Shown: positions 11,591 to 22,787 of the stretch, piece by piece
Numbering within the stretch: position 1 is the stretch's first letter
Layout: each line of letters begins with the position of its first letter
Assembly: GCA_037903355.1 (NCBI GenBank)
Contig: JBAJFE010000020.1
Coordinates: 124,001-188,000 of the forward strand
Direction of reading: 5' to 3'
From: Trichuris trichiura
Taxonomy: Eukaryota; Nematoda; Enoplea; Trichinellida; Trichuridae
Length of the DNA stretch: 64,000 nucleotides
Program-made: the position numbers and the translations under genes
Notes under the pieces: model-generated
Databases searched by the model: none
Seen by the model: the letters and a program-made list of their open reading frames with translations, nothing else
Told to the model about the DNA's origin: nothing

Positions 11591-13462
11591 CAGGTAGTTC
11601 TCGTATAACGCGTGTTCATATAACGCGTTTTCGCTCATACGCGATTTCGCCAGCTGGAAAGCGTGGGCGTATGGCAAAATCTCCCCGTGTTTTCATCCAC
11701 CGAGAGCAAACAAAGGCCGCGCTGTTAGCTTATGCGCGTTCTTCGGTCACGAACAAGCGAAATGTGACAAAAACGTTTAGGATTCTTAACGGAAGTAGTG
11801 TCCGACTCAGCTGTGCACAATGCGATATGCATACTCAAACAGGCTACTGATCGGTATTCATGTTCGGTGGAGTAATTCGCGCCGGCAGGAAAATGTGTAC
11901 AGACGACGTTTCCATTTTCAATTCTCCCGAAGCGCAGGCATCGTAGACGTTTTCCAGTGAGTCGTAGTACGCTAGCACAGAATTCGGAAAGCATTCTCAC
12001 TGTCTGATTGCGAGCTCAATTCGTAAGTATTTTGTCTGATTCCGCGATCTGAGGATACCCTTTAAGTATCTGAAAATGTCTAAGCTTCCTGATTCGAAGT
12101 CAGCTGGTAGTGGTCGAAAAAGAAAGGCGCTGACTGTTGGAGAGAAACTTGAGATACTGAAACGGTATGAACGGAATGAGACGACACGTGATATCGTCAA
12201 AGCTACTAGCATAAAGGAATCAACCTTGCGGACCATTAGGAGCGACGCGGAAAAAATTAAACAGACTTGCGTAAGCGGTACCAGTTCAAGTATTGCGATG
12301 TCAATAAGAAGAAGGCCTAAGATACTGGAAGAAATGGAAAAACTACTCAGCATTTGGATCGAAACTCAAACGATGAAAAGAATAGGAACAACGTTTTTCA
12401 CCATCAGACAAAAAGCAGTTGCCATTTACGAAGACCTTAAGAAACAGTCTACAAATCCTACTGAAATTCCTCCATTTACTGCTAGTAGTGGTTGGTTCTG
12501 CCGTTTCAAGAATCGATACAGTTTTCACAATGTTCGTCTCTGTGGCGAAGCAGGAAGCGCGAACGTCGATGCCGCGCAAACACTTCCAATAGAAGTACAA
12601 AACTTGGTCAAAGAAAAGGTGACCACCGAGGAGCTGCAGGAACTTTCTGTAGCAGGGGAAGCAGAAGGAAAAGAAGATGATGAAAATCAGGAAATTCCTC
12701 CGCCGCCTCCTCGACAAATGACCACTGCTGAGCTGTCAGATACCCTGAAGACTATAGAACAGCGTTTACAATGGCTCGAAGACAATGATTGTAACGCAGA
12801 ACGCAGCGGGAAAACCACAAGAGGTATCCGAGCTTGTTTGGAGCCATACAAGCAGCTGCTGTACGAAAGAAGTACACGTGCGAAACAAAAGAAGCTCGAA
12901 TTCTACTTTACTACAATGAAGAAACATTGTGACAATGAGGAAGCGCTACCTTCTACATCCAATAGGACCTCAGTTCGCCCGTAACAAAGGATAGTGAGAT
13001 TAAAAAAGTGAGTCCAACGGAAATCCATTCTTTCCTGGGTATGAGGTCGTTTATTTTAGTACTGAGAGGGACTCTTTCCACAAACTAAAGATGCAAGCCC
13101 GCCGCTCCTGAAAGCCAGTTTGAACTCTGTCCGCTGTAAAGAGCTCTATCATAAAAGCTCTGCCGTTAACGTATGATCGCCGTAAAAGATAATGTTATTC
13201 AGACCCCGTGTAAGAGAATCCATACGTCAGCGTGCCTAACGGCAGAATACAGTAGCTCAAGTACATCATAGTTCCTGTTTCAACCCAGCTTATTTAAGAT
13301 ATCTCTCCGTTGTTGCTTACAAGTAAACAATCCTTTTGACGCTTTGAACCAAATCGTGATTTTGCTATACTTTACATGTCTCCTATAACACGATTTCATA
13401 TAACGCGACATTTTTCAGGATTTTTAAGTGACCAGACGCTCGCGTTATACGAGAACTGCCTG
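11591..13462 (+). mobile_element. Tigger-like DNA transposon, internally deleted
   Basis: An 1872-bp element with inverted ends CAGGTAGTTCTCGTATAACG (left) and the same with one change, CAGGCAGTTCTCGTATAACG, at the right read inward. TA flanks both sides (11589-11590 and 13463-13464). The ATAACGCG unit is repeated inside each end, as at 11618 and 13400. It contains one long ORF (12076-12984). A full Tigger would be about 2.5 kb; the catalytic core appears to be missing. Confidence 0.88.
12076..12984 (+). CDS. Tigger/jerky-type DNA-binding protein lacking the DDE domain
   Basis: An intact 302-aa ORF in the Tigger-like element. Residues about 14-70 are a CENP-B/psq-type helix-turn-helix (KRKALTVGEKLEILKRYERN, then SIKESTLRTIRSDAEKIKQ). 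Residues about 90-155 match the second CENP-B-type HTH (W-x-E...TMKRI, then FTASSGWFCRFKNRYSFHN). The DDE_1 catalytic domain that should follow is absent: the text passes directly to an acidic, Pro-rich linker (EGKEDDENQEIPPPPPRQ), then a C-terminal segment like the tail of jerky-type transposases. The product could bind Tigger ends but not cut them. It could be a deletion derivative or a repressor-type protein. Confidence 0.7.
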   Translation: MSKLPDSKSAGSGRKRKALTVGEKLEILKRYERNETTRDIVKATSIKESTLRTIRSDAEKIKQTCVSGTSSSIAMSIRRRPKILEEMEKLLSIWIETQTMKRIGTTFFTIRQKAVAIYEDLKKQSTNPTEIPPFTASSGWFCRFKNRYSFHNVRLCGEAGSANVDAAQTLPIEVQNLVKEKVTTEELQELSVAGEAEGKEDDENQEIPPPPPRQMTTAELSDTLKTIEQRLQWLEDNDCNAERSGKTTRGIRACLEPYKQLLYERSTRAKQKKLEFYFTTMKKHCDNEEALPSTSNRTSVRP

Positions 13463-13731
13463 TAGTTAACCTCTGGGCAATTCGATCATCGCAGATTATG
13501 CATTTGATCATTCCAGCATAGTCCATTTCAGCGATACAATTACTGCGGTAGATTAACCACTGGAACGAATCCTTTCCATAAAAGTGCAATTTTAGTTTCG
13601 CTGAGGTTCAAGCAAGCCCAGTAATCGGTTGGATAAAGCTTTTAAGGTACAAGTTTCCACAATGAAGAAATTATTCCAATGAATCTTATCTGCTCATAGC
13701 AATGTCTCCCTATATCATTTCTTCGGTTTTC

Positions 13732-13907
13732 GAACACTGGGTGCTTTGTAACGGGATGGGATTTCACAGTGTATAGTCTTCTACGGCTTTTCCCGTTTAT
13801 CTGTTGTGCTTGTATCTGTAAATTAGACGAAATACAAGCAGATTCGTCTAATCTACAGATACAAGCACAACAGATAAACGGGAAAAGCCGTAGAAGACCA
13901 TACACTA
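13732..13907 (+). mobile_element. FB-1 hairpin element, copy 2 (short arms)
   Basis: The insertion is flanked by a 13-bp direct repeat, TTCTTCGGTTTTC, at 13719-13731 and 13908-13920. It begins with a one-sided leader (TGGGTGCTTTGTAACGGGAT), then arm AGTGTATAGTCTTCTACGGC and onward to about 13832. A 10-base loop is followed by the complementary arm ending GCCGTAGAAGACCATACACT. The arms are about 63 bp and nearly perfect. Copy 3 has arms about 180 bp long, so this copy keeps only the distal part of the stem. Confidence 0.82.
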
Positions 13908-14061
13908 TTCTTCGGTTTTCTCGTTATTTTGTTACTGTTACAGAAGCTTTCTCTATTTTTTTTTATTTTTCAGTTGTCAACGCGCTTGAACAGCTTAGGA
14001 AAGGTTATCACATAGCGGAAACCAACCATCTAAGCGATTATTATCTCGTTCATCAGCAGAT

Positions 14062-14360
14062 ATGACGGCGCTTATCGAAATAAACGCCAGAACATCTGCT
14101 GTGACAAACATTTGGCTCATTGCCAAAAATTCAAACAAGACCGACGCCATAGAACTTGTTTGCGCACGTCTCAACAGCTGTTCATGTAGACTTGACAGAA
14201 AGGAACTGCCAGAAATGAGGCACTAATCTTGATCGTAGGTCAAACGCAGTAGCGCGCACGCCGTATGGACAATGCAACCCTCAACCTTTGCCTATTTTCC
14301 TGTCGAGCAGCTGGTTTCTTCCCTCAGGAACAAAAGCAATAATAGCGAATGGACAGACAT
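14062..14360 (+). repeat. Histone-spacer repeat (decayed coding-like family), copy E
   Basis: An ATG-started frame of 54 codons contains NIWLIAKNSNKTDAIEL and stops at 14224. Beyond it, in another frame, comes YFPVEQLVSSLRNKSNNS. Both blocks align with copy B on the opposite strand, and both copies carry GTAGGTCAAACG in between. It lies 200-500 bp upstream of the H3 gene. It reads as a frameshifted remnant. Confidence 0.5.
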
Positions 14361-14540
14361 TTGTGCAGCCGAACCGGAAATCTCCAACCATTTGGCGAAT
14401 AGCGTTTATCATTATCGATCGCTAGTTGCGCCTTAGGTCAACTATCGTCCAATAGCATTGCAGAAAAGTTAACGGCATGTCTGTTCTGCGTTGGCAATGT
14501 CATTTTCGTGGTTTTTCCTGGTTTAGTTCGGCTGTTGTGA

Positions 14541-14969
<429 letters not shown>

Positions 14970-15002
14970 GGAGACAAAAGTCTCCTTATTTTGACCCCAA
15001 AC

Positions 15003-15018
15003 GGCCCTTTTCAGGGCC
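15003..15018 (+). terminator. Histone 3' stem-loop of H3
   Basis: GGCCCTTTTCAGGGCC followed by ACCA lies 33 bases after the H3 stop. Stem and loop are identical to those of H2A and H2B, which argues that this divergent H3 is still a processed histone gene. Confidence 0.95.
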
Positions 15019-15029
15019 ACCAAATGGTT

Positions 15030-17990
15030 TCAATTGCAACTTAGCGGCGGCAGCAATTCGCCGAGTAATTTTCGCAAATCAAGGACCCATTTGTTCAACA
15101 GAAAAGCAGCATGAACGTAGCCTTGTTAATTGTAAGAAATGCATAAGCGGCTGACTAAGTCGTCAGGGCGAAATCTGTGGTAGCTTGTAGGTCTTTTATT
15201 CCGTCCTACGTTGGAAGTTAGGCTAATTGTGTGTGCTATAGCCGGTGTCGGCGCTTTTTCGTGGCAAGCATACGGTCATTCTGTTGCGCTAGTATTCGAG
15301 GTCAGGTCGGCTGTTTTGTACAACGCTTACCTAACCCTAAGGAAATATAAACCTGATGTTTAGTCTTCAGCTTAGTTAACGCCAGAACAGGGTGGCCTGC
15401 AAACTTACAGTAGGAAAGTTGGTCCCGTAGTTACATTTTTAACAAATTACTGAATTCGCAGAGGAAGAAAAAGTTAGCTTTTGTTCTTGCTAGATATTCC
15501 CTTAGCATAGACTTCTTATTACTGTACTGCCCCACTGACTAGAAAACTGCGAATTACGTGCTGAGCTGCGCTTTGTTGTGCGCCCACCGCTTACCTGGTT
15601 TTGCGCTGTAAGCCTAAACCAAATAATTCTTACGTTTACGCACAGAACTCCAGGTAAGGGCAGGACATTTACTGTGTGACGGTTAGGCGGTTTACGAGAT
15701 CGGATCCTAACGATTTTCAAGTGTAATCTCACAACCGCATCTGTGCCGCCTTAATGAAATCAGGGGAAGCGCTTATAAACGAAATTCTGGGTAACTAAAT
15801 TCCTCTCTTGTTTTCCGTTCCTTTTACTTTATCTTTTGTAAAGTCCGTTTGCCGAATACGTTTGTAAATGTACGATAAGTCTAAAAGTTGAATCCACAGC
15901 AAAAATTGGACTTCATTTTACAAAAGCACTTTGCGTACGTGTGTTTCAAAGCTTTCAAGCACTTCTTGGCTATTTCTTGACAAATGCTTTCCAAACGCAA
16001 CAGCCGTTTTGAAGCAAGTTCTTTCTTGCTCCTCAAGCCGTTCCACAGGAGTTTCCAAGCATTGAGGAGTTTTACTGTATAGAAGCAACTTCATATATTT
16101 TTTTACTTTATCATCTTGATCAGCTTCCAGATGTTCGTTAAAGCCAACTAATCATATTTCCATATCAGTATTGTCACATACATCCGATACTAAGACATCT
16201 CTCAATGTTCCTAGGATGTCAGCTATTTCGTCACGAGCATTGATTTCGCCAGAACTTTCACCCGTCCTTTTAAACTTACGCATTTAGTCTTCGTACTGAA
16301 CGTTCACGCTAACTACAATGTTGACGCAGCCTAGTCTGCTGCAGAAGGAACGGAAGTTCCGCTCGCCGCTTCTAATGTTAATAATGTAAATGTATGTATA
16401 TGGTTACAACGTTTACAGTTGATGAATTTGCTATTTTAAGAAACATTCGATTTGCGTTTATAAAATAGCTCCAGCCGTCCTAAGCACTTTCTTTCTATAA
16501 AAACTCACTTCCACTTTTGCAACGGCAGCAGAAAATCCTTTTTACATTGCTGCTGCTGCTCGTTCGAAAAACTCGATGAAATACCTTGCTGTTCTGGTTA
16601 TTCGAGCTACGAAAGGGCTAAGGTTATGAAAACCTGCGCATCAATTAGAAATAGCAATGTGCTCAAAGATGAGAAACGCATGGTTACGCTTCATGGAAGC
16701 CGCAACAGCACCAACCAATAGCTGAATTTTGAACTTATGCCTATGAAATTACGAGCACCATGTGTGACTACCTCTTTTCATAATCATTAATTTTACGATG
16801 AAATAAAGAAAAGAAAAACACTGAAATTTAGTCTTCAATGTCAGAACACGGGTGTGTTGGAGCCATGATTTACATCTTAATTTTTCAGCAATTTAGTATG
16901 CCCTCCTCTTTCCAAAATGCAATAGACAGAACCGCTAGGTTCTACTGAGATTCGGGGGCCTATTTGTCACTAACGGGAAGGCGTTGACAGCCCAACGGAA
17001 AATGTTCCATTGCAAAGTCAGGACGCGTTGACGTTATCTTTCTTCTCTAGGAGCCAATGAAAAACATGCTTTTACACTCCCTCCTGCCCGGTATGCTTCT
17101 AAAAAGTCTCTGTGCATGGCGTGCTTCTAAAAAGCCCTTGGCCTATCGGTAGGGAGCAGTTCCCAGAAATGAGTTCCATCTGCACACCCTTTTATCAACC
17201 CATAAAATCTTGTTATTCTATTCCTTCTCGTGCAGTGCAAGAAGCGCCGTGCCCTTCAGTTTTTGCGAACGGAACTTCAGAACAACTCATTCCATCCGAC
17301 CGTTCGTAACACAATAGCAGCCGGTAATATATTCCCATACGTACGGCTTTTCCGTCGCACATTCTCCACTTTTTCCCTCGACTCATAAAGGCGCCGACTC
17401 GTAGAAGCGTACCCTTCCATTCCTTTCTCCCTGGTATGCGCTGAACAAACAGCATTTATAGTGGTCCTTTTCTATTATTCACGCGGACTCTGGGCGGCGC
17501 GATAGGAGCGGCCAAAGCAAGAAAGCTGTGGGCACTAACAGACAAGGTCTTCTGTCCAAGTGAGAGCGCGCGCGTCAGTCAGTCATCTCGGTCTTTCGTT
17601 CCTCCGTTGAATTGCTGGTATTAGTTGCTGTACTCGACTGCTGAAGTGGTCATTTTGTGCTGACCGTCTTCTACAGTATTCGCCCTTCGTCACAGGCTCA
17701 CGTAAGTGAAATCATTTGTACAACATTATCAAAATGCATTAGAAAGGAACGGGTACCTAGTAAGTAGGCGCGGTTGCTGAGGTTGTAATTTGGAAGCAAT
17801 TATCGGTTCTATTCCTAAGGAAGTGTAGTAGACGAAACAGGAGTTGCGCAGCAGCAAATGCGAGGAAAGAAGTCTTGAAAAACGGACCCTCAGTGGTCAT
17901 TTCACGTTTGCTACCGTAACAGTATTAGTATTGGCCAAGGAACTGCAATTGCAGTGCGCTCAATTCGCCATTTGGAAGAAATAAATTTTT
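15030..17990. other. Long stretch with little recognised content
   Basis: Apart from the broken reading frame at 15921-16283, the short frames here show no recognisable domain. A GC-rich stretch at 17480-17600 (GGCGGCGCGATAGGAGCGGC, then GAGCGCGCGCGTCAG) precedes the hAT coding region and may be its 5' untranslated part or promoter. The 5' terminal repeat of that hAT was not located. Confidence 0.45.
15921..16283 (-). pseudogene. Unrecognised reading frame with one internal stop
   Basis: From an ATG at 16281-16283 the minus strand reads about 120 codons with a single TGA after about 44 codons. The composition is protein-like and mostly helical (INARDEIADILGTLRDVLV, then VERLEEQERTCFKTAVAFGK and EVLESFETHVRKVLL). 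The frame continues smoothly on both sides of the TGA, suggesting one nonsense change in a once-coding sequence. Family not recognised; a transposase tail is possible. Confidence 0.35.
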
Positions 17991-18002
17991 ACAGATTGAA
18001 CC

Positions 18003-20192
18003 ATGTCAGAAAGCAAGAAAAAATGCAGGCAGTACAATGCTGAATATTTTAAGTATGGTTTCGTTGCGTCGCCTGGTAACATGCAGGTTCCGATGTGTCT
18101 GTTATGTGAGAGGGAGTTTTCAAATGAGTCGATGAGACCCTGTAAGATGGTCAAACATGTGTACAATATGCATCCAGATGAAGCCAACAAGAATCTGGCG
18201 TATTTTCAATCGCTCCACGAAAGCTATCTCAGGCGCCCCAGATTAGAAACATCGTTTCCATCGACGTCGAGAACGCGACAGCACGATGGCCTGCTTGCGT
18301 CGTATAATATTTCTTTGCTGATTGCGAAAAGCGGTAAAGCGCATACCATTGGAGAAGAACTTCTGATTCCAGTAATAAGCGAAGTATTTAACACAGTATT
18401 ACATATACCTGCTGCAGACGTAATCAAGAAGGTCTCCCTCAGTAACGACACTGTCTAGCGTTGTATCGATGATATGGCTGCGGATGTAGAGCAAACGCTG
18501 TGCGAGTTTCTAAAAACCACGCAATTCTCGCTAGAACTTGACGAGTCCATCCTACCCGGCAATGAGGCTCTCCTTTTGGCCTATGTACGATTCATAAAAA
18601 CGGAGCAAGTAGTTCAGGAAATGCTTTTCGCGAAGGAATTGATAACTGACACGAGAGGGGAATTGATTTTCCTTGTCCTAAAAGACTTCTATGAGGAAAA
18701 GGAAATACCGCATTCGAATATAACCACAGTAGCTACTGATGGAGCGCCGGCGATATCGGGAAGGCAGCGTGGCTTCATTGCGCACTTAAAGCAAGTCGTG
18801 CCGGATATCGTCGCGGTTCACTGTGTGATCCATAGAGAACATTTGGCAGCAAAGCGTCTCAGCAATTGGCTGAATTCTTCGTTACAGTTAGTAATAAATG
18901 CGATCAACAAAATCAAAAGCAATCCGCTCAATGACAGGTTGTTCAGACAGTTGTGCGAGGAAAGCGACGCAGAATACAAGCGTCTGCTCCTGCACACCGA
19001 GATGTGATGACTTTCAAAGGGCGCCTGTCTTACGCGCGGCTTTATTGCCTTTTCGAAGCGGTTGTAAAACTTCTCGCTTCTCACGACAATGCCTTGTGTG
19101 AAAACCTGAAGAGACGTGAGTCTGACATAGCCTACTTAGCAGATTTGTATTTTAAGTTCAATGAAATGAATCTTCTCCAGGGAGACGAACTTAATCTAAT
19201 CACGACAAGAGCTGCTGTGTGCGGGTTCGTTAGGAGAAACTCCCTTTGTTCAGGCGTAATTTGGCACGTAGAGAGCTAGGCCAGTTTCCAAACCTTTGCG
19301 CCTTGCAAAAAAAGGTGGAGATCAAAGATGACGATGTCGAAGCCTACTGCCAGCACCTAGACATGCTGCACCATGATCTTTCCGCATGGTATGAGGATAT
19401 TCTTAGCATGGAAGTGCCAAGCTGGGTAACTGACCCTTTTTCGGCCGCGGAGCTGGAACTACAGGAAGAACTCGTGGAACTGCTGGCAAACGAAGAATTA
19501 AAGGTGAAATTTTCAAAGAATGGCTACCAAGCCTTCTGGCTCCAACGAGGCATTGCAGAATCATAGCCAGGCTTATGGAACATCGCGCGCAAATTGCTGC
19601 TCGCCTTTCCTTCGACATGTCTGGCTGAAAGGGGCTTTAGCGTGGTCGTGGACCTCCTGACGAAAAAGAGGAACCGATTGCAAATAGCAAAGCGAGGAGA
19701 CCTGCGACTGCGCGTCACTAATTTCAAGCCGAACGTCCAGCAGTTAGTTTTGTCGCTGCAAATCCAGCCGTCGCATTAGCCATTTGCTTATTCGGCGATA
19801 CATAGAGGTGCCATAAAGCTATATATAGGAATTGCATTGCCCTTTTCCATGAACGCAGTCCAAGCTCTTGCGAACGGTAATAAAGCCGGAAAACGGATAC
19901 AACAAGCGCCGGCAACTTTTCCGCAGCGGAAGAAACACCAGTCAACGTTGCAGGTGCTGAGCGAAGATCAGGTGAACTACAAGCATGCGCTTTTCGCTTG
20001 ACCACTGCGGACCGTCAAACATAACTGTAAGGTCGCTACACAAGATCAACGGGCGCCTGCCATGCGTCCTGTCCGTGTTGGAGTATAAAGGACTAATCAG
20101 CGTTGATCAAACCGTCCTGCGCCATCTGGGGGCCCTGGTGGGCCCTGACAAGGCCTAGAGAACCGTGGGGCAAAAAAGGTTGAGAAACTATG
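18003..20192 (+). pseudogene. hAT (Buster/ZBED-like) transposase, decayed copy 1
   Basis: Coding runs 18003-19779. A BED-type zinc finger opens it (CLLCEREFSNESMRPCKMVK, then HVYNMHPDE). It is followed by the hAT core (FSLELDESILPGNEALLLAY, TVATDGAPAISGRQRGFIA, HCVIHREHLAAKRLSNWL, INKIKSNPLNDRLFRQLC) and the C-terminal dimerisation region (CLAERGFSVVVDLLTKKRNR). In-frame stops break it at 18456 (TAG), 19005 (TGATGA, where the family has Arg-Trp before LSKGAC) and 19564 (TAG). A frame change lies near 19240. The 3' end at about 20192 carries a hAT-type terminus, GTTTCTCAACC on the minus strand. The 5' end is not identified. It is non-functional. Confidence 0.85.
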
Positions 20193-20357
20193 CTATAATC
20201 CAACGGTTTATAATTTATCGATCTATTTCGTTGCCTGTTAGCGACAACTTGAAAATATGAACTCGCGCGTGCTTGAAAAAACGATTGAGTCCATTTGAAA
20301 AGAAGAGCTTGCTGAGATTTGTAGATAATCAATGCAATATAACATGTCGCTTTAGGA

Positions 20358-21610
20358 CACTGTTTCTCAAGCGGAAGGCCGTTTGGGCCCACTGAGAACG
20401 TTTCCGAGCGTCTGGGCCCCCTATTCTGATTGGCCAATTTCGAGAGCACTGATTGACGAATTTCAGTGCACTGAATAGCTAAAACGGTTGCAACGCTAGA
20501 AGGTCAACTACAGCTGTACAGATTTATTACTGCAAACTGTTTTTCGAGAAGTCAGCGAGAGCTGCTTGGCTCGCCCTGATGCGGCCGAACAAGCCTGTCG
20601 ATGTTGGGCTCGATCGAGGTACAGCCGACTGCGTTTCTTCGTCACTAGGTTCGTAACGATACTAAATGCGTTCTCGACTAGACTCGATGAGGGAAGACAA
20701 ATCAGTAACTTTTTTACCACACCCCATACGTCAGGGTACAAATCCTGGATTTCTTTCTGCAGCCAGAGCTGCTGATAACCCTGTGACAACCCGGCCTTCA
20801 ACTCCACGTTCGACTGCAACTGCAGCAGCTCTTGCTGCAGCGAGATCTCCTCGTCGTCTAAATTTGTTAGCGGATTGATCACCCAGTCTGGGATCACCAA
20901 AGACAAAATGTCATGAAAACGACGTGCGAAATCGTCGTGCAGCACTTGGAGACGCTCACAGTACAATTCCACATCCGCTTCAGAGATCCCACCTTCGTTT
21001 TCTGTTTGGGCGAGATTTTGAAACTGGGGAACTCACCCCTTGCAAAGTTGCGCTTGAACTAAAGCAGCTTTAACATGAACGCAGAGATAACGGATTTTGT
21101 TTTAATCAAGTTAAGGTCGTCCACCTGGAACTATTTATTCATCTCATTAAATATAAAATACGATTCCGTTAAGTACGCGATGTCCGCTTTCCGATTACGC
21201 AAGTTTTCGCTCAGCGAAGCATCCTCCTGTTCAAAAAATTGAAGAACGGATTCGTACAGGACGAAAAACCTCGACAGGCAGGCACCTTTTGATAGCCATT
21301 TGACTTCTATGTGCAGAAATAGACGACTGAAGTCTTCGTTATTGTCATCACATAGTCGTCGAAAAAGTCTGTCACTGAGTGGATTACTTTTGATTTTGTT
21401 TACAGCGTTGATGACATACCGAAGAGATTCATTCAAACGTGGAATCAAACGACGGGCTACGAGACACTGCCAATGCAACACACAATGGATGCACAGCACG
21501 TTGGGAACCATGAGTTTTAGATACGATATGAATCCCCGATGACAGCTGAGCATAGCTGGTGCACCATCTGTTGCCACGGCTATTATGTTCTGAAGGGAAA
21601 TTGCTTTTCC
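20358..21610 (-). pseudogene. hAT (Buster/ZBED-like) transposase, decayed copy 2
   Basis: It faces copy 1 tail to tail. Its outer end at 20358 reads CACTGTTTCTCAAGC on the plus strand, matching the terminus of copy 1. The coding parts on the minus strand are 21577-21131 (ATDGAPAMLSCHRGFISYLK, CIHCVLHWQCLVARRL, EVKWLSKGACLSRF) and 20972-20508 (VIPDWVINPLTNLDDEEIS, then SSSLVENAFSIVTNLVTKK). Stops and a frame change separate them. Everything upstream of the GKAISLQNIIAVATDG block is lost where the FB-2 half element begins at 21611, so the BED finger is missing. Confidence 0.83.
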
Positions 21611-21762
21611 ATAAGTTGAATCAACTTATAACCGCTGAAGATGGGTGTCGTTCGACCCGAAAGCTCCGGAGAAATAAACGTTTTTTCGACGGGACTTGGA
21701 CTCCGTAATTAAAATCAATTCAGTGTGAAAAAATGTTGTCCCGTACCAAGACTCCATATAAT
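21611..21762 (-). mobile_element. FB-2 hairpin element, half copy
   Basis: Read on the minus strand this has the one-sided leader ATGGAGTCTTGGTACGGGAC, then the arm beginning GAATTGATTTTAATTACGG and GAGTCCAAGTCCCGTCG, down to the loop region TTATAAGTTGATTCAACTTA. It then runs straight into hAT copy 2 coding sequence. The second arm, present in the full copy at 49777-50021, is missing. Arm and leader match the full copy almost base for base. Confidence 0.75.
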
Positions 21763-22734
21763 CAGTAAACGTTATATAATAAACGGTTAAAAACAGTAAA
21801 ATGTTTTTCAAAATTGAAAAGACCCAACGCAAACCAGGCGAACAGCAGCTCGCACTCGCTAGCGCCGGCGCTACTCTGACAAAAAGCAATATGCCTAACT
21901 GCTCTAGCAAGGTCACTGTCTCCGGAAGAGACGGTTGCAGCCATACAAGCAGACGCTGAGTACTTCTCGCACGTCACGGGAAGCAAGACTAGAATACAGT
22001 CAGCCTGAGCACTTGTCAACGAAAGCTGCAACTCCTTCAACCCTACACTGCCAACATTAGAAGGACGCGGGAGCATAGCGGTTGTTCAGACGAGCACGGA
22101 GGCAGCTGCGCGACGTCCGTTTTTACAAAACAATTGCAAGGCAGTACGCAACGGTCGGCCTTTTCGCCAACAACGGACCCAAAGTACGGATGCTAGCGGG
22201 CGTGGACTGCCGCAGGCACGCTTGAATCGAAACAGAAGCGCCCACCTTTCTCCGTAGCACCGCCGTTAACCTAGGCGTCAACAACGAGATCCTTCCCAGC
22301 CAGCCGAAATAGTTAATTGCACTGCCCACTGCTGTAGGCAGCATTGTGCCCAAAGTAAATTGCAACATAGCAGCAGGAAGTGAACGTCAAATTCCAACAT
22401 GTCGCTTCAGTGGCACACAATAATGCTTTTTCTGCGGCTGTTAAACAAAAACAGTGACTAGTGCTTATCCTTACAATCCCATGGTTGAATCAGTCACCTG
22501 GAGACAAACAGCGACGTTTCGATTACGATTCGCCTGCTGTACGGTTCCGTCAGCATTTTCACCGGCATTATCCGCCAAGGAACGTACATGAACAAACGCG
22601 CATGCATAAAAGTTGAGGAAATGAACGCTTGGCAAACACTGTGCGCGCAGCTGCAACGAAGAAGAGGAGAGATTCAGAGTCCCGTAATGCTCCATCTTTC
22701 ACCATTTCCTGGTGGAATCAGCCGTTCAGCGGAG

Positions 22735-22741
22735 TATAAAA
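22735..22741 (+). promoter_or_regulatory. TATA box of the Kunitz gene
   Basis: TATAAAA lies 47 bases before the ATG at 22788, a good position for a short-leader gene. Confidence 0.6.
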
Positions 22742-22787
22742 GAGAAGAGCGGACCGCATCAATCACGCTGCCATTTCGGTTACAGCA

